Part shown: one piece after another, positions 16,589-24,735 of the stretch
Layout: each line of letters starts with the position of its first letter
Position numbering within the stretch: the stretch's first letter is position 1
Position numbers and translations under genes: made by a program
From: Desulfovibrio inopinatus DSM 10711
Lineage (GTDB): Bacteria > Desulfobacterota > Desulfovibrionia > Desulfovibrionales > Desulfovibrionaceae
Direction of reading: 5' to 3'
Assembly: GCF_000429305.1 (NCBI RefSeq)
Contig: NZ_AUBP01000021.1
Span: 62,001-126,000 of the forward strand
DNA: 64,000 nt
The notes under the pieces: model-generated
The model's database searches: none
The model's input: only the letters and a program-made list of their open reading frames with translations
What the model was told of the DNA's origin: nothing

Positions 16589-17224
16589 ATGAATGTCGAA
16601 TTGATGGGCATTTTTCAGCAGAAAGAGACGCGTCTTTCCTTCGTCGACGGAGCACTCAAGGAAGGCCCAGTTAAAACGAATTTCATTGTTGTACGCTTGG
16701 AAGATACATATTATTACGTCCGGCCTATTGATGATCGTTTGCGGCCTCAGGGGCGTGGACGCCTTGTTCTGGAAGATGAATTTCTCACCGATTTTTTGCC
16801 TGATCCGGCGTTCTTTTTTCAATGCCTTCATCCCGTCATGGTGTCACTGAGAAAGCGGATTCAATCTGTCGGCGGGAATATTAAATCACTTACTCCTAAT
16901 ACGCTGGAAAAACGCGTATTGGGATTATTCCAGCTTGCAGATGCGGTGAAAGACCAAACGCATAATGGCTTCGTGCTGGCTCTTCGGCTTGCTGTTTCCG
17001 CGCCGTTGACGGCAACAGCAGCGAGACATGCATTGGTTCAGCATTATTTTACCTTGGCTAATCGATTGCATACCGCGCATCACGATGAGCAGGCTGTGCT
17101 CTATTTACGACATGCTTTGGGACTTGATCCTGCAGATAAGCGTGTCTTATCGTTGTTGCGCGAATTGTATGCCGAGTCTGGAATAAAGCGAGAAGAAGAA
17201 ACTGACCTCAGGCAGGTTGTATAG
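16589..17224 (+). CDS. Degenerate TPR protein, third of three paralogues
   Basis: A 211-residue protein whose start at 16589 is supported by AGGAGA eight bases upstream. The N-terminal domain begins MNVELMGIFQQKE and ends with FLPDPAFFFQCLHPVMVSL, aligning with the two upstream paralogues. The C-terminal half has only weak TPR character (AVLYLRHALGLDPADKRVL), so the repeats appear to have degenerated. It may carry out the N-terminal domain's job alone. It ends the cluster: an inverted repeat overlapping the stop codon probably terminates transcription, and the next gene is on the other strand. Function unknown. Confidence 0.8.
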   Translation: MNVELMGIFQQKETRLSFVDGALKEGPVKTNFIVVRLEDTYYYVRPIDDRLRPQGRGRLVLEDEFLTDFLPDPAFFFQCLHPVMVSLRKRIQSVGGNIKSLTPNTLEKRVLGLFQLADAVKDQTHNGFVLALRLAVSAPLTATAARHALVQHYFTLANRLHTAHHDEQAVLYLRHALGLDPADKRVLSLLRELYAESGIKREEETDLRQVV

Positions 17225-17235
17225 ATCAACCTGCC
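17211..17235 (+). terminator. Hairpin overlapping the end of the TPR cluster
   Basis: GGCAGGTTG / CAACCTGCC forms a nine-base-pair stem with a seven-base loop that contains the TAG stop codon. It is followed by only a short T run (CGTTTTG), so terminator strength is uncertain. Confidence 0.5.
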
Positions 17236-17290
17236 GTCATCGTTTTGAAACGCGTCAATAAAAGCGCGGGAGATGAAGAGACAGTCTGTT

Positions 17291-18631
17291 TTATACAGCT
17301 GGAGTCTTTTCGTTATCCTGCGTTTCTGTTTTTTGGGGGCGCAACGTCGTGAACAGCGCAGTCATCTGCTTGAGAAATCGACCGATCTGCACACCAGGAA
17401 GTGATTTGAATTCATCGTTTTGTTGATGCAACCGCGTGTTTTCGGCTTCAAGAGATTCTATTTGAGCGAGCAATCGTGCCTCTCGATTTCCCGCTTCGCG
17501 GCGTACGGTGGCAAGTTCGCGATGGATTTTATTGAGAATATATGATTGAGCTGCCATTCCTCCATGAAGGACATCAAACGCGACAGTAACGGTTTGGACT
17601 GTAATGTCTTCGGGGATGGTAAAGATAAAGCGCGGATTGCGTGCGGCAAAATCAAAAATACCATTGTCCTGATAGAGTGCGTTATGTCCGCTTGGCGTCA
17701 GTGTGTGGGCGTTGCCAGACGAATCTTCACATGAAGTTGCTACCAGGGTAATAACAGCGGAATCGTGCATCGGATCGAATCGAAGCCGTTTGGCATCGGG
17801 GAATGCGCTAATATCGAAATGAACCTGTTTCGTTTCTGGATCGAAGCGGGCAGACATACTATCCCGTTCGGAGAACTCTGCTCCACGGTCTATATATAGT
17901 CTTGAAAGGACTGGTTTTTCGTTTTCAATTTTCGCTTGGCATGCGAGGTGTTCATATCGAATACGACTTCCCAAAAGATAGAACGTTCGTTCTGTGAGTT
18001 CCGGTTCCGCAAAGAGGGTGGACAATACCGGAGGAATAGTTTTTCCCACGGCCACGATGCCGAGGCCATGTGAGAATGCGAACTCAAGACTGGGAAAATG
18101 ATTTTTGATATCCTGCCATAATCGCCACACGCCGAATTGATCCCGCCAGACATTGATATCATGAAGAATGACGACTCCCTGAGGGCTCATTTTGGGGAGC
18201 CAGCCGGAAAAATCATGTTCGACTGCATCAAGTGTATGATAGCCGTCAATGTGTAAAAGATCGATGGAGGCATCAGGCATTTCAGCAAGCGCTTCATCAA
18301 AGGTGGACCGTTTGAGCGTGGAGAACTGACCATAGAGGGGATCATGGTAGGCTGTGAGTTCTTCATAAACATTTGACGCATAGCGACCGGCATGTTCGTC
18401 ACCTGCGAAGGTATCGACACCGGTGCAGGTTGTTTCAAGGTGAAAGACATCAACGGCCTGGCAAAAAGCCAGATAGGAATTTCCCGTATGAACCCCAAGT
18501 TCGACAAATCGTTTGGGCCGCATGGTTTCCATAAGGTACAATGCAAACGGAATGTGTTCTACCCACGCATAGGGAGGAACAATGTGTCGTGGAGAGAGGG
18601 ATGCGGAGAGGCTTCGGAGAATCGTATCCAT
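17291..18631 (-). CDS. Class I SAM-dependent methyltransferase with C-terminal beta and coiled-coil region
   Basis: A 446-residue protein. Residues about 35-190 are a Rossmann-type methyltransferase of the Methyltransf_24/CmcI kind: FVELGVHTGNSYLAF is the SAM-binding motif, followed by CTGVDTFAGD, SIDLLHIDGYHTLDAV and VVILHDINVW. Residues about 210-370 are a beta-rich domain without an obvious family, and about 375-415 a predicted coiled coil (REAGNREARLLAQIESLEAE). This three-part form is seen in methyltransferases of surface-glycan loci, where coiled coils can pair the enzyme with glycosyltransferases; that role is inferred. The substrate is unknown. The start has GAGGT six bases upstream. 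It is convergent with the TPR cluster and divergent from the ABC importer. Confidence 0.8.
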   Translation of the reverse strand: MDTILRSLSASLSPRHIVPPYAWVEHIPFALYLMETMRPKRFVELGVHTGNSYLAFCQAVDVFHLETTCTGVDTFAGDEHAGRYASNVYEELTAYHDPLYGQFSTLKRSTFDEALAEMPDASIDLLHIDGYHTLDAVEHDFSGWLPKMSPQGVVILHDINVWRDQFGVWRLWQDIKNHFPSLEFAFSHGLGIVAVGKTIPPVLSTLFAEPELTERTFYLLGSRIRYEHLACQAKIENEKPVLSRLYIDRGAEFSERDSMSARFDPETKQVHFDISAFPDAKRLRFDPMHDSAVITLVATSCEDSSGNAHTLTPSGHNALYQDNGIFDFAARNPRFIFTIPEDITVQTVTVAFDVLHGGMAAQSYILNKIHRELATVRREAGNREARLLAQIESLEAENTRLHQQNDEFKSLPGVQIGRFLKQMTALFTTLRPQKTETQDNEKTPAV

Positions 18632-18803
18632 AGGTAACCTCGTTTGGGAGTGAATTAGGCTTTGAAAAAATCGTCAATTCAGGCTAAGCCCGCGGCGACG
18701 GACAAGGAATTGTAATCCAATCGGCAACAGATGGGAACGCAATGACGTTCCTTTATGCGCTCTGCGTTTTTTACAGCACTTCGGCCTGCAGGATGTTTGT
18801 ACA

Positions 18804-19691
18804 ATGAGTTGGTATGCTTTTATCGGCGCCATCGAACAAGGCTTTGTCTACGGCCTGATGGTTCTTGGCGTATATTTAACGTTTCGTGTTCTCGATTTTC
18901 CCGACCTTACCGTGGACGGGAGTCTCCCCCTTGGCGCAGCGGTTTCGTCTGTTGCCATTACCGCTGGAGTAGATCCATTCGCTTCGCTGTTTTTGGCCAT
19001 GGGGGCTGGGTTCATTGCTGGCATGATAACGGGATTTCTCAATACAAAATTGAAAATCCTTCATTTGTTGTCGAGCATTTTGACCATGATCGCTCTCTAT
19101 TCCATTAATATTCGTATCATGGGAAGGCCGAACCTGACGTTGCTCGGTAAACCCACCGTGCTCGATTCTTTAACCGGGATGGGGCTTCCGCCTTCATTGG
19201 CTGGCCCGGTGTTGTACGGATTGATTTCGATCATTGCGGTCATTGCGTTGATCTGGTTTCTACATACTGAACTCGGTCTTGCCATTCAGGCCACGGGTGA
19301 CAATTCCCGTATGATTGTCAGCCAGGGCGTGAATACACATATCATGATCATTGGCGGCGTCGGACTCTCCAATGCGCTTGTTGCTTTGAGTGGTGCTCTC
19401 GTGGCGCAGAATCAGGGAGCAGCCGACGTAAACATGGGCGTGGGGACCATTGTCGCCGGATTGGCTTCTGTCATCATCGGCGAGACGCTGTTCGGTAAAG
19501 GCGGCGTGGTTCGGTGTGTTATTTCATGCCTGCTTGGATCTGTTGCCTATCGATTGGCGATTGCGTTGGCACTTGGTATGAAAATCGGTACATTTTCGTT
19601 TGAACCGAGCGACCTCAACCTGATTACCGCGTTGGTTGTTGTTGCTGCCCTGACTGCTCCTATGCTCAAAAAGAAGTTGGCGACATCATGA
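18804..19691 (+). CDS. ABC importer permease (COG4120 type)
   Basis: A 295-residue integral membrane protein with about eight to nine hydrophobic segments. Its start (AIEQGFVYGLMVLGVYLTFRV) and LDFPDLTVDGSLPLGAAVSS segment are typical of the COG4120 permeases, related to branched-chain amino acid permeases and placed in some genomes in tryptophan/tyrosine-type transporters. It would form the channel of an importer with the ATPase encoded by the next gene. The two overlap by four bases (ATGA), so they are translationally coupled. A substrate-binding protein usually belongs to such systems, but none is present in the window on either side. The substrate cannot be assigned. Confidence 0.88.
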   Translation: MSWYAFIGAIEQGFVYGLMVLGVYLTFRVLDFPDLTVDGSLPLGAAVSSVAITAGVDPFASLFLAMGAGFIAGMITGFLNTKLKILHLLSSILTMIALYSINIRIMGRPNLTLLGKPTVLDSLTGMGLPPSLAGPVLYGLISIIAVIALIWFLHTELGLAIQATGDNSRMIVSQGVNTHIMIIGGVGLSNALVALSGALVAQNQGAADVNMGVGTIVAGLASVIIGETLFGKGGVVRCVISCLLGSVAYRLAIALALGMKIGTFSFEPSDLNLITALVVVAALTAPMLKKKLATS

Positions 19692-20485
19692 TCAACCTTC
19701 ACTCGATCATAAAATATTTTCATAAAGGCAGTGTCAACGAGGTGCTTGCTCTGCGCCAGATTTCGCTTCGTATAGAACAAGGTGATTTCATTACCGTCAT
19801 TGGTTCAAACGGAGCGGGAAAATCGACCTTGTTAAATTGTCTGGCAGGGTGCTTTTTTCCGGATTCGGGCTCGATCTCGTTTAATGAAACCGATATTACC
19901 TCGTGGCCGGAACATCGTCGTGCGAGTTTTCTTGGGCGCGTTTTTCAGGACCCGTTGTTGGGTACGTGCGCATCGTTGTCGATTGAGCAAAATATGGCGT
20001 TGGCTGCACTGCGTGGGAAACGTCGAGGCTTGTCCTTGGGCGTCAAACGTCGAGAAAAAGCCATGTTTCGCGAACGACTTGCCTCATTGGGGCTCGGTCT
20101 GGAAAATCGTTTACGCGATAAAGTCGGGTTATTGTCTGGTGGGCAACGTCAGGCGCTGACAATGCTCATGGCAACGCTGCAACAACCCGAAGCCTTGTTG
20201 CTTGACGAACATACAGCCGCTTTGGACCCGAAAACGGCTCGGCAAATTCTCGACATCACCCAGAAGATTGTTGCCGATAGAGGTCTGACTGCGCTTATGG
20301 TCACGCACAATATGAATCAGGCCATCAAGATGGGAAATCGGCTTATTATGTTACACCGCGGTCAGATTATTCTCGACATTGAAGGCGAGGAAAAGAAAAA
20401 CCTGACGGTGGAAGAATTGCTTGAGCGATTCTACAGTCTTAAAGCTGACGACGAAATGACGTCTGACCGAATGCTTTTGGTGTAA
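19688..20485 (+). CDS. ABC importer ATP-binding protein (COG1101 type)
   Basis: A 265-residue ATPase partner of the permease encoded just upstream, overlapping it by four bases. Motifs are complete: Walker A GSNGAGKS at 39-46, a Q-loop in RVFQDPLLG, signature LSGGQRQ, Walker B ALLLDEHTAALDP and the H-loop MVTHN. The H following the catalytic glutamate (DEH rather than DEP) is usual for COG1101. It energises uptake by the permease in the inner membrane. No binding-protein gene follows; the next gene, ndk, starts 150 bases later and is unrelated. Confidence 0.92.
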   Translation: MINLHSIIKYFHKGSVNEVLALRQISLRIEQGDFITVIGSNGAGKSTLLNCLAGCFFPDSGSISFNETDITSWPEHRRASFLGRVFQDPLLGTCASLSIEQNMALAALRGKRRGLSLGVKRREKAMFRERLASLGLGLENRLRDKVGLLSGGQRQALTMLMATLQQPEALLLDEHTAALDPKTARQILDITQKIVADRGLTALMVTHNMNQAIKMGNRLIMLHRGQIILDIEGEEKKNLTVEELLERFYSLKADDEMTSDRMLLV

Positions 20486-20635
20486 TACCCAAAGTTCTTG
20501 CCAATAACTGGACATGCCGGACCGATAAGCCCAAAGAAGGGAATGTGTTGGGGCGGGCTTGTTGGGATTGAGAGTTGATAATCACATTGACCCCGAGCCG
20601 GTATGTCACAAAACAACAAAAGGAGCGGCCACGCC

Positions 20636-21052
20636 ATGGAGCGGACCCTTTCCATTATTAAACCTGACGCGGTTGAGCGTAATCTGTCCGGTGCTATTCT
20701 TGCCATGATTCAGGAAGCCGGCTTGACGGTGAAAGCCATGAAAATGATTCAGCTCTCTAAGAAACAGGCTGAAGGTTTCTATGCCGTGCACAAAGAACGT
20801 CCGTTTTTCGACAGCTTGACCGAGTTCATGTGCTCCGGTCCGGTTGTGGTGTCCATTCTCGAAGGAGATGACGCCATCGCCAAATATCGGGCTCTGATGG
20901 GCGCAACCAATCCGGCCAATGCCGAAGAAGGAACCATCCGTAAAAAATACGCTTTAGATATCGAAAAAAATTCGGTTCACGGTTCTGATGCTCCGGAAAC
21001 CGCTGCATTTGAAACGAAATATTTCTTTAACGACCTGGAGATCGTAGGCTAA
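20636..21052 (+). CDS. ndk: Nucleoside diphosphate kinase
   Basis: Transfers the gamma-phosphate from ATP to nucleoside diphosphates through a phosphohistidine. The 138-residue protein has the family start [13 protein letters not shown], the [12 protein letters not shown] segment and the active-site histidine H115 in NSVHGSDA. The start at 20636 is set by AAGGAG ten bases upstream and by the family length; a longer in-frame start at 20603 would add 11 unrelated residues. The TAA stop shares its last A with the ATG of proC, so the two genes are translationally coupled. Confidence 0.97.
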   Translation: MERTLSIIKPDAVERNLSGAILAMIQEAGLTVKAMKMIQLSKKQAEGFYAVHKERPFFDSLTEFMCSGPVVVSILEGDDAIAKYRALMGATNPANAEEGTIRKKYALDIEKNSVHGSDAPETAAFETKYFFNDLEIVG

Positions 21053-21849
21053 TGGCTACCATCGGCTTCATCGGGCTGGGGAATATGGGAGCGGCCATGA
21101 TCCGTGGCCTATCCGGATCGGGCGATATCGATTTTGTCGGTTTCGACCTTGATCGGGAGCGTCTCAACGTGCTGTGCACCGAATGCTCCATGCAGGCGTG
21201 CGACACACCGAGTGACGTTGTGGCCAAGGCTGATTTCATTGTGTTGTGCATCAAGCCGCATCAGGTCAAGGATCTCCTGAAGACCGTGCGCGAAATCCTC
21301 ACACCGGAAAAGCGTATTCTTTCTATTGCCGCCGGTGTGACGATGAAACAACTTGGAAAATGGTCCGGCCATACGGCTCCGGTTATCCGTGTTATGCCCA
21401 ATACTCCTGCCTTGGTTGGAGCCGGTGTTTTTGCCGTATGTCTCGACGACACGTTGTTGACCGACGATGATAAATCCTTTGTCGTGGATATGCTGTCCCG
21501 TGTCGGGGCTGTCCATGTGCTTCCGGAAAAAGATTTCGATACATTCACGGCTGTCGCCGGTTGTGGTCCGGCCTATGTGTTTTACTTCATGGAAGCCTTG
21601 ATTGAAGCCGCTGTGCGCGAAGGACTGACACGCGACAAAGCCACTGCTATCGTTCTTGAATTGTTCAAGGGCTCGACGAAGCTGGCGGATGAATCCCCGT
21701 TGCATCTCAGTGTGCTGCGGGAGATGGTGTGTTCCCCTGCGGGTGCGACGATAGAAGGAGTGGCTTGTTTCGATGATCGTGCTGTTCGTGCAGCCATTGT
21801 TGATGGTGTTCGCGCGGCGCGTATTCGAAGCGAAGAACTCGGAGATTAA
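21052..21849 (+). CDS. proC: Pyrroline-5-carboxylate reductase
   Basis: Catalyses the last step of proline synthesis, NAD(P)H-dependent reduction of pyrroline-5-carboxylate. The 265-residue protein has the dinucleotide-binding GFIGLGNMGAAMIRG at the N-terminus, CIKPHQVKDLL, RVMPNTPALVGAGVF, and the C-terminal dimer-domain motifs AVAGCGPAYVFYFMEAL and MVCSPAGATIEGV. The start codon overlaps the ndk stop by one base. A strong bidirectional terminator follows. The sequence is complete with no missing key residue. Confidence 0.97.
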   Translation: MATIGFIGLGNMGAAMIRGLSGSGDIDFVGFDLDRERLNVLCTECSMQACDTPSDVVAKADFIVLCIKPHQVKDLLKTVREILTPEKRILSIAAGVTMKQLGKWSGHTAPVIRVMPNTPALVGAGVFAVCLDDTLLTDDDKSFVVDMLSRVGAVHVLPEKDFDTFTAVAGCGPAYVFYFMEALIEAAVREGLTRDKATAIVLELFKGSTKLADESPLHLSVLREMVCSPAGATIEGVACFDDRAVRAAIVDGVRAARIRSEELGD

Positions 21850-21946
21850 GTTCCTTCGGTGGGGGAGCGGTATGACCGTTTCCAACCCAATAATGGGATA
21901 GCTCCCTGTACTTTGCGAAAGCATTGTACGTTGATTGACAAAAAAA

Positions 21947-21990
21947 AAAGACCCGAACAGCGGAGCCCTCGATCCGCTGTTCGGGTCTTT
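21947..21990. terminator. Bidirectional terminator between proC and the cold-shock gene
   Basis: Perfect 18-base-pair inverted repeat (arms 21947-21964 and 21973-21990, loop 21965-21972), with an A run on the left and T-rich TTTGTTTTTTTG on the right. It can terminate proC rightwards and the convergent cold-shock gene leftwards. Confidence 0.92.
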
Positions 21991-22012
21991 GTTTTTTTGT
22001 TAGGAACGCAGG

Positions 22013-22219
22013 CTAGCTGCGTTTAACAACGTTGGCGGCTTTAGGACCGCGATCGCCTTCGATGATTTCGAACTCGACCTGCTCGCCTTCTCGAAGCGTA
22101 CGGAATCCATCCCCTTGAATAGAAGAGTAATGTACAAAGACGTCATCTTCGTCATTTCGTGTGATGAAGCCGTAACCTTTCTTGTCGCTAAACCATTTTA
22201 CAGTGCCCTCAAAACTCAT
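22013..22219 (-). CDS. Cold-shock protein, CspA family
   Basis: A 68-residue single-stranded nucleic acid-binding protein of the OB fold. It contains RNP1 (KGYGFIT) and RNP2 (VFVHYS), with the family start [10 protein letters not shown]. The start at 22219 is fixed by GGAGGAA six bases upstream; the open frame extends further to 22282 but that part has no family similarity. These proteins bind RNA and DNA to melt secondary structure, some on cold shock and others constitutively. A promoter candidate lies about 35 bases upstream, giving a short leader unlike the long leader of E. coli cspA, so cold control through the leader is less likely. Confidence 0.96.
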   Translation of the reverse strand: MSFEGTVKWFSDKKGYGFITRNDEDDVFVHYSSIQGDGFRTLREGEQVEFEIIEGDRGPKAANVVKRS

Positions 22220-22253
22220 ACAACATTCCTCCTTGAAATAATGGAATATATAT

Positions 22254-22282
22254 TGTGTACGATTTCCTTTATGTATGGTCAA
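22254..22282 (-). promoter_or_regulatory. Candidate promoter of the cold-shock gene
   Basis: On the minus strand TTGACC (22277-22282) and TACACA (22254-22259) are separated by 17 bases, about 35 bases ahead of the start codon. The -35 box is good and the -10 box is weak. Confidence 0.4.
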
Positions 22283-22336
22283 TAAAAAAAGATGAGAACT
22301 TTCAGTTCTTCGATTTGTGACTAAAAAAGAATAGAA

Positions 22337-22362
22337 AAGGCGACATCCGAAGATGTCGCCTT
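22337..22362 (-). terminator. Terminator downstream of cbiB
   Basis: AAGGCGACATC / GATGTCGCCTT, an 11-base-pair stem with a CGAA tetraloop, followed on the minus strand by TTCTATTCTTTTTT. It starts 34 bases after the cbiB stop. Confidence 0.8.
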
Positions 22363-22395
22363 AAAGTCTCCCCAAAAGATACTGCGTTTTTTTGC

Positions 22396-23346
22396 TTAGT
22401 GATGCGGGAAGGTCGATTTCACCAATGCAAAGTAGGCGTAGAAAAGAACGGCAGCCGTAATTGCTGTGGTGGTGATGAGCACTTTCAGACGGTGAAGTTT
22501 GGCCACATCCCACGTTTTGCCAGCCGGTCCGAGAACGGGCTTTTCCACAGAGGCGCCGTAGTAGACGGCTTTTCCACCCATGGCGGCATCCATCAGCCAT
22601 GCAGCAGCGGCCATAGGATAGCCAGCATTGGGGCTGTCGGTTTTTTTGGCATCGTCAACGACGTTGTCAAAAGCTTGTTTGGGTTTGAAGGTCAAGAGGT
22701 AGCCCACACCGATCATAAGGAAGGCGGTGATGCGAGCGGGGATGTAGTTCAGGATATCGTCGAGTTTAGCGGCAGAGCAGCCCAGTTGCTTGTACTGTTC
22801 TGTCTTGTGACCCCACATGGAGTCCATGGTGTTAACAGTCTTGTAGACCCACAACAAGGCGGGCCCACCCAAGCACAGGAAGAAGAAAGGAGCAATGAAA
22901 CCGTCGTTGAGGTTTTCGCTCATGGTTTCTGCCAACGTCTTGCGCAACGTGGGGGCATCCATGCCAGCTGTATCGCGGGTAACGAGACCGGCCAAAGCTT
23001 CTTGAGCGGCCTTGGTGTCACCACTGTCGATCAAGCGGGAGACTTTGTTGCCTTCGCGCAGCAGACCGCCCAAAGACAGACCGGCATAAGCGAAGTACAG
23101 GGCGATGAAGATGCCGATGGCTGGGATGGAGATCAGCAGTTCAACGACGATCGCCACGAGGATGACCAGCACAAGCATGCAGACAAAGCCATAGCCACAT
23201 TTGGAGTTGGGAACAGCGGACGATCTGGATTCAAGCCAATTAAGCACCTTGCCGATAAAGCAGACGGGATGGGGCAGGGCTTTGGGGTCCGCAAAGATCA
23301 AGTCGAGAACAACAGCCAATAAGGGTACAATGAATTCCCAGTGCAT
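22396..23346 (-). CDS. cbiB: Adenosylcobinamide-phosphate synthase CbiB/CobD
   Basis: Attaches the aminopropanol (phosphate) arm to adenosylcobyric acid in late cobalamin synthesis; an inner-membrane enzyme. The 316-residue protein has the family's N-terminal LDLIFADPKALPHPVCFIG, then ETMSENLNDGFIAPFFF, YKTVNTMDSMWGHKTEQY and SPNAGYPMAAAAW, with about five hydrophobic segments. Length is normal for CbiB. No other cobalamin gene is in the window. The DNA upstream, which would be its leader, contains three consecutive hairpins at 23369-23463 but none of the conserved boxes of the cobalamin riboswitch that I could find. A terminator follows. Confidence 0.96.
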   Translation of the reverse strand: MHWEFIVPLLAVVLDLIFADPKALPHPVCFIGKVLNWLESRSSAVPNSKCGYGFVCMLVLVILVAIVVELLISIPAIGIFIALYFAYAGLSLGGLLREGNKVSRLIDSGDTKAAQEALAGLVTRDTAGMDAPTLRKTLAETMSENLNDGFIAPFFFLCLGGPALLWVYKTVNTMDSMWGHKTEQYKQLGCSAAKLDDILNYIPARITAFLMIGVGYLLTFKPKQAFDNVVDDAKKTDSPNAGYPMAAAAWLMDAAMGGKAVYYGASVEKPVLGPAGKTWDVAKLHRLKVLITTTAITAAVLFYAYFALVKSTFPHH

Positions 23347-24735
23347 AGCGTTCCGTGTGGTTTCGACCGCGTCGACAAATCAGTTCGACGCAACCAGGTT
23401 AATGGCAAACGGCGAACATCCGTAAGCGGAGTTCGCCATGCCGGAAAATCGGAGTGTTTTCCGACACACTTCACCAATTGAGGTCATGATTCTCCGTGTT
23501 TGGCTATCCCGAAGAACGGGTAGCGCACAGGCGTCGACAAACGAAGCGATAATAAGGCGAGAACGCCAAGCGCGCGAAAAAGCGATCTGTTGGTGGGAGG
23601 ATTCGTGCGAGAGTAAAAACCGGACTGCGGCGGCGTGCGCTGTCGCTGAGACGGTGAAAAAAGCCTTTTTGACAGACGCTATAATTCGTCGCCCGCAAAG
23701 ATCAAACCGAGAGGTCCGCCGAACACGCGGCATGCTATCGGTTGGGCAGGCGCTTCGAGTGCTTGAGAGAATCGGGGTGCGCTTTGTGGGCGCGAACAGA
23801 GACCCCCTCCGGACGACATGAATCGACTTCGTCATACACGTGTTGATTCGTTTCGGAATGTTGACCGTATTATCGGATGCTCCCTTTTCTACAGGGAGAC
23901 AATACCGGGACAAAACTCCGGCCATATCGGGAAGGGACAGCAATGATGTATCGAAATGCGCTATCGACAAAGGTGCCTCGATTCGGTCAAGAGACCGAAT
24001 GTGTCCGAACGTCCCCGAAAAGGTGGAGGCGGTTGGAACAACGAATGGTAAAGACGTTGTTGAGGACGAGGTTGGAATCGACGCGCTTGACCTGAAGGAC
24101 CGCACAATGTCGATCGATTTTCCCGCGCTGCATTGAAATGTTGTTCGAAGGGTCGAACTGGGGATGCGGTGAAAACGAAACGACCGGCGGGGCTGCATAC
24201 AAACAGTAAGAGCTGAAAATACAAATGGAGCTGTAAGCGAGGAGGGCGATACACGACGACGTCGGGAGCGCATAAAGCGCCACGCTCGGGAAACCGACTG
24301 TACACGGGATGTGTTGCAAGTATTGCTGATTGCTTTGCTATCGGAATTTCTTAAAGAAAAAAGACCGATAACGAAGAGCATCAGTGGTCGTAGAGTTACA
24401 TCGACCGATTGTCCCATGCCATATCACCTCGCTCGTCGGGCCGGTTGGTACCGGGCCATGAGTAGATTGGTGTTTCCTTACCTGGATGGGGCGTCTCTGG
24501 CAAGGTGCTGTCCCTGGGGGTAATGGATAACAATTTGAAATTATTGTGAAAATAAAATGAGAAAATTTTCACTTTTTACAAATCAAAGAAAAGTCATCAA
24601 ATGTATCGTACCAATAAACTCTGTATCTGTATTGAATACTATACTCTGGACGGAGGATATATATCGTATCAAATTGATAAAAACTACTGTTTTTTTTGGA
24701 TAAAATTGATAGTTGGCCATGTTTGGCATGGTGTT
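23347..24735. other. 1.4 kb without a recognisable gene, hairpin-rich, containing a 345-codon open frame
   Basis: No frame here gives a protein I recognise. One minus-strand frame, 23380-24417, is open for 345 codons, but its translation is dominated by Ser, Arg, Thr and Phe with few Gly, Glu or Lys and shows no motif, and its codon choice is unlike the neighbouring genes. A plus-strand frame over the same stretch is interrupted only by a few stops (near 23819 and 24134). Hairpins are frequent: GCGTCGA stem at 23369-23391, GGCGAAC at 23411-23437, CGGAAAA at 23442-23463, a perfect ATTCGGTC stem with an AAGA loop at 23981-24000, and a GTGAAAAT stem with a T tail at 24547-24578. It could be a real but unfamiliar gene, a decayed gene, or a long structured RNA. 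The part right of 24510 is AT-rich. Confidence 0.4.
24547..24578 (+). terminator. Possible rightward terminator at the end of the gene-poor segment
   Basis: GTGAAAAT / ATTTTCAC, eight base pairs with an 11-base loop, followed by TTTTTA on the plus strand. No plus-strand gene precedes it, so if functional it would end an unannotated transcript from 23.35-24.55 kb. The stem is AT-rich, so this is weak. Confidence 0.35.

Noticed and set aside
22399-23322. Plus-strand open frame of 307 codons opposite cbiB
   Set aside because: Antisense shadow; cbiB on the other strand matches its family throughout.
23347-24735. Cobalamin riboswitch upstream of cbiB
   Set aside because: I looked on both strands for the B12 box and the conserved core. 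The nearest resemblance, CAGGGAGACAATACCGG near 23892-23908 on the plus strand, is partial and points away from cbiB.
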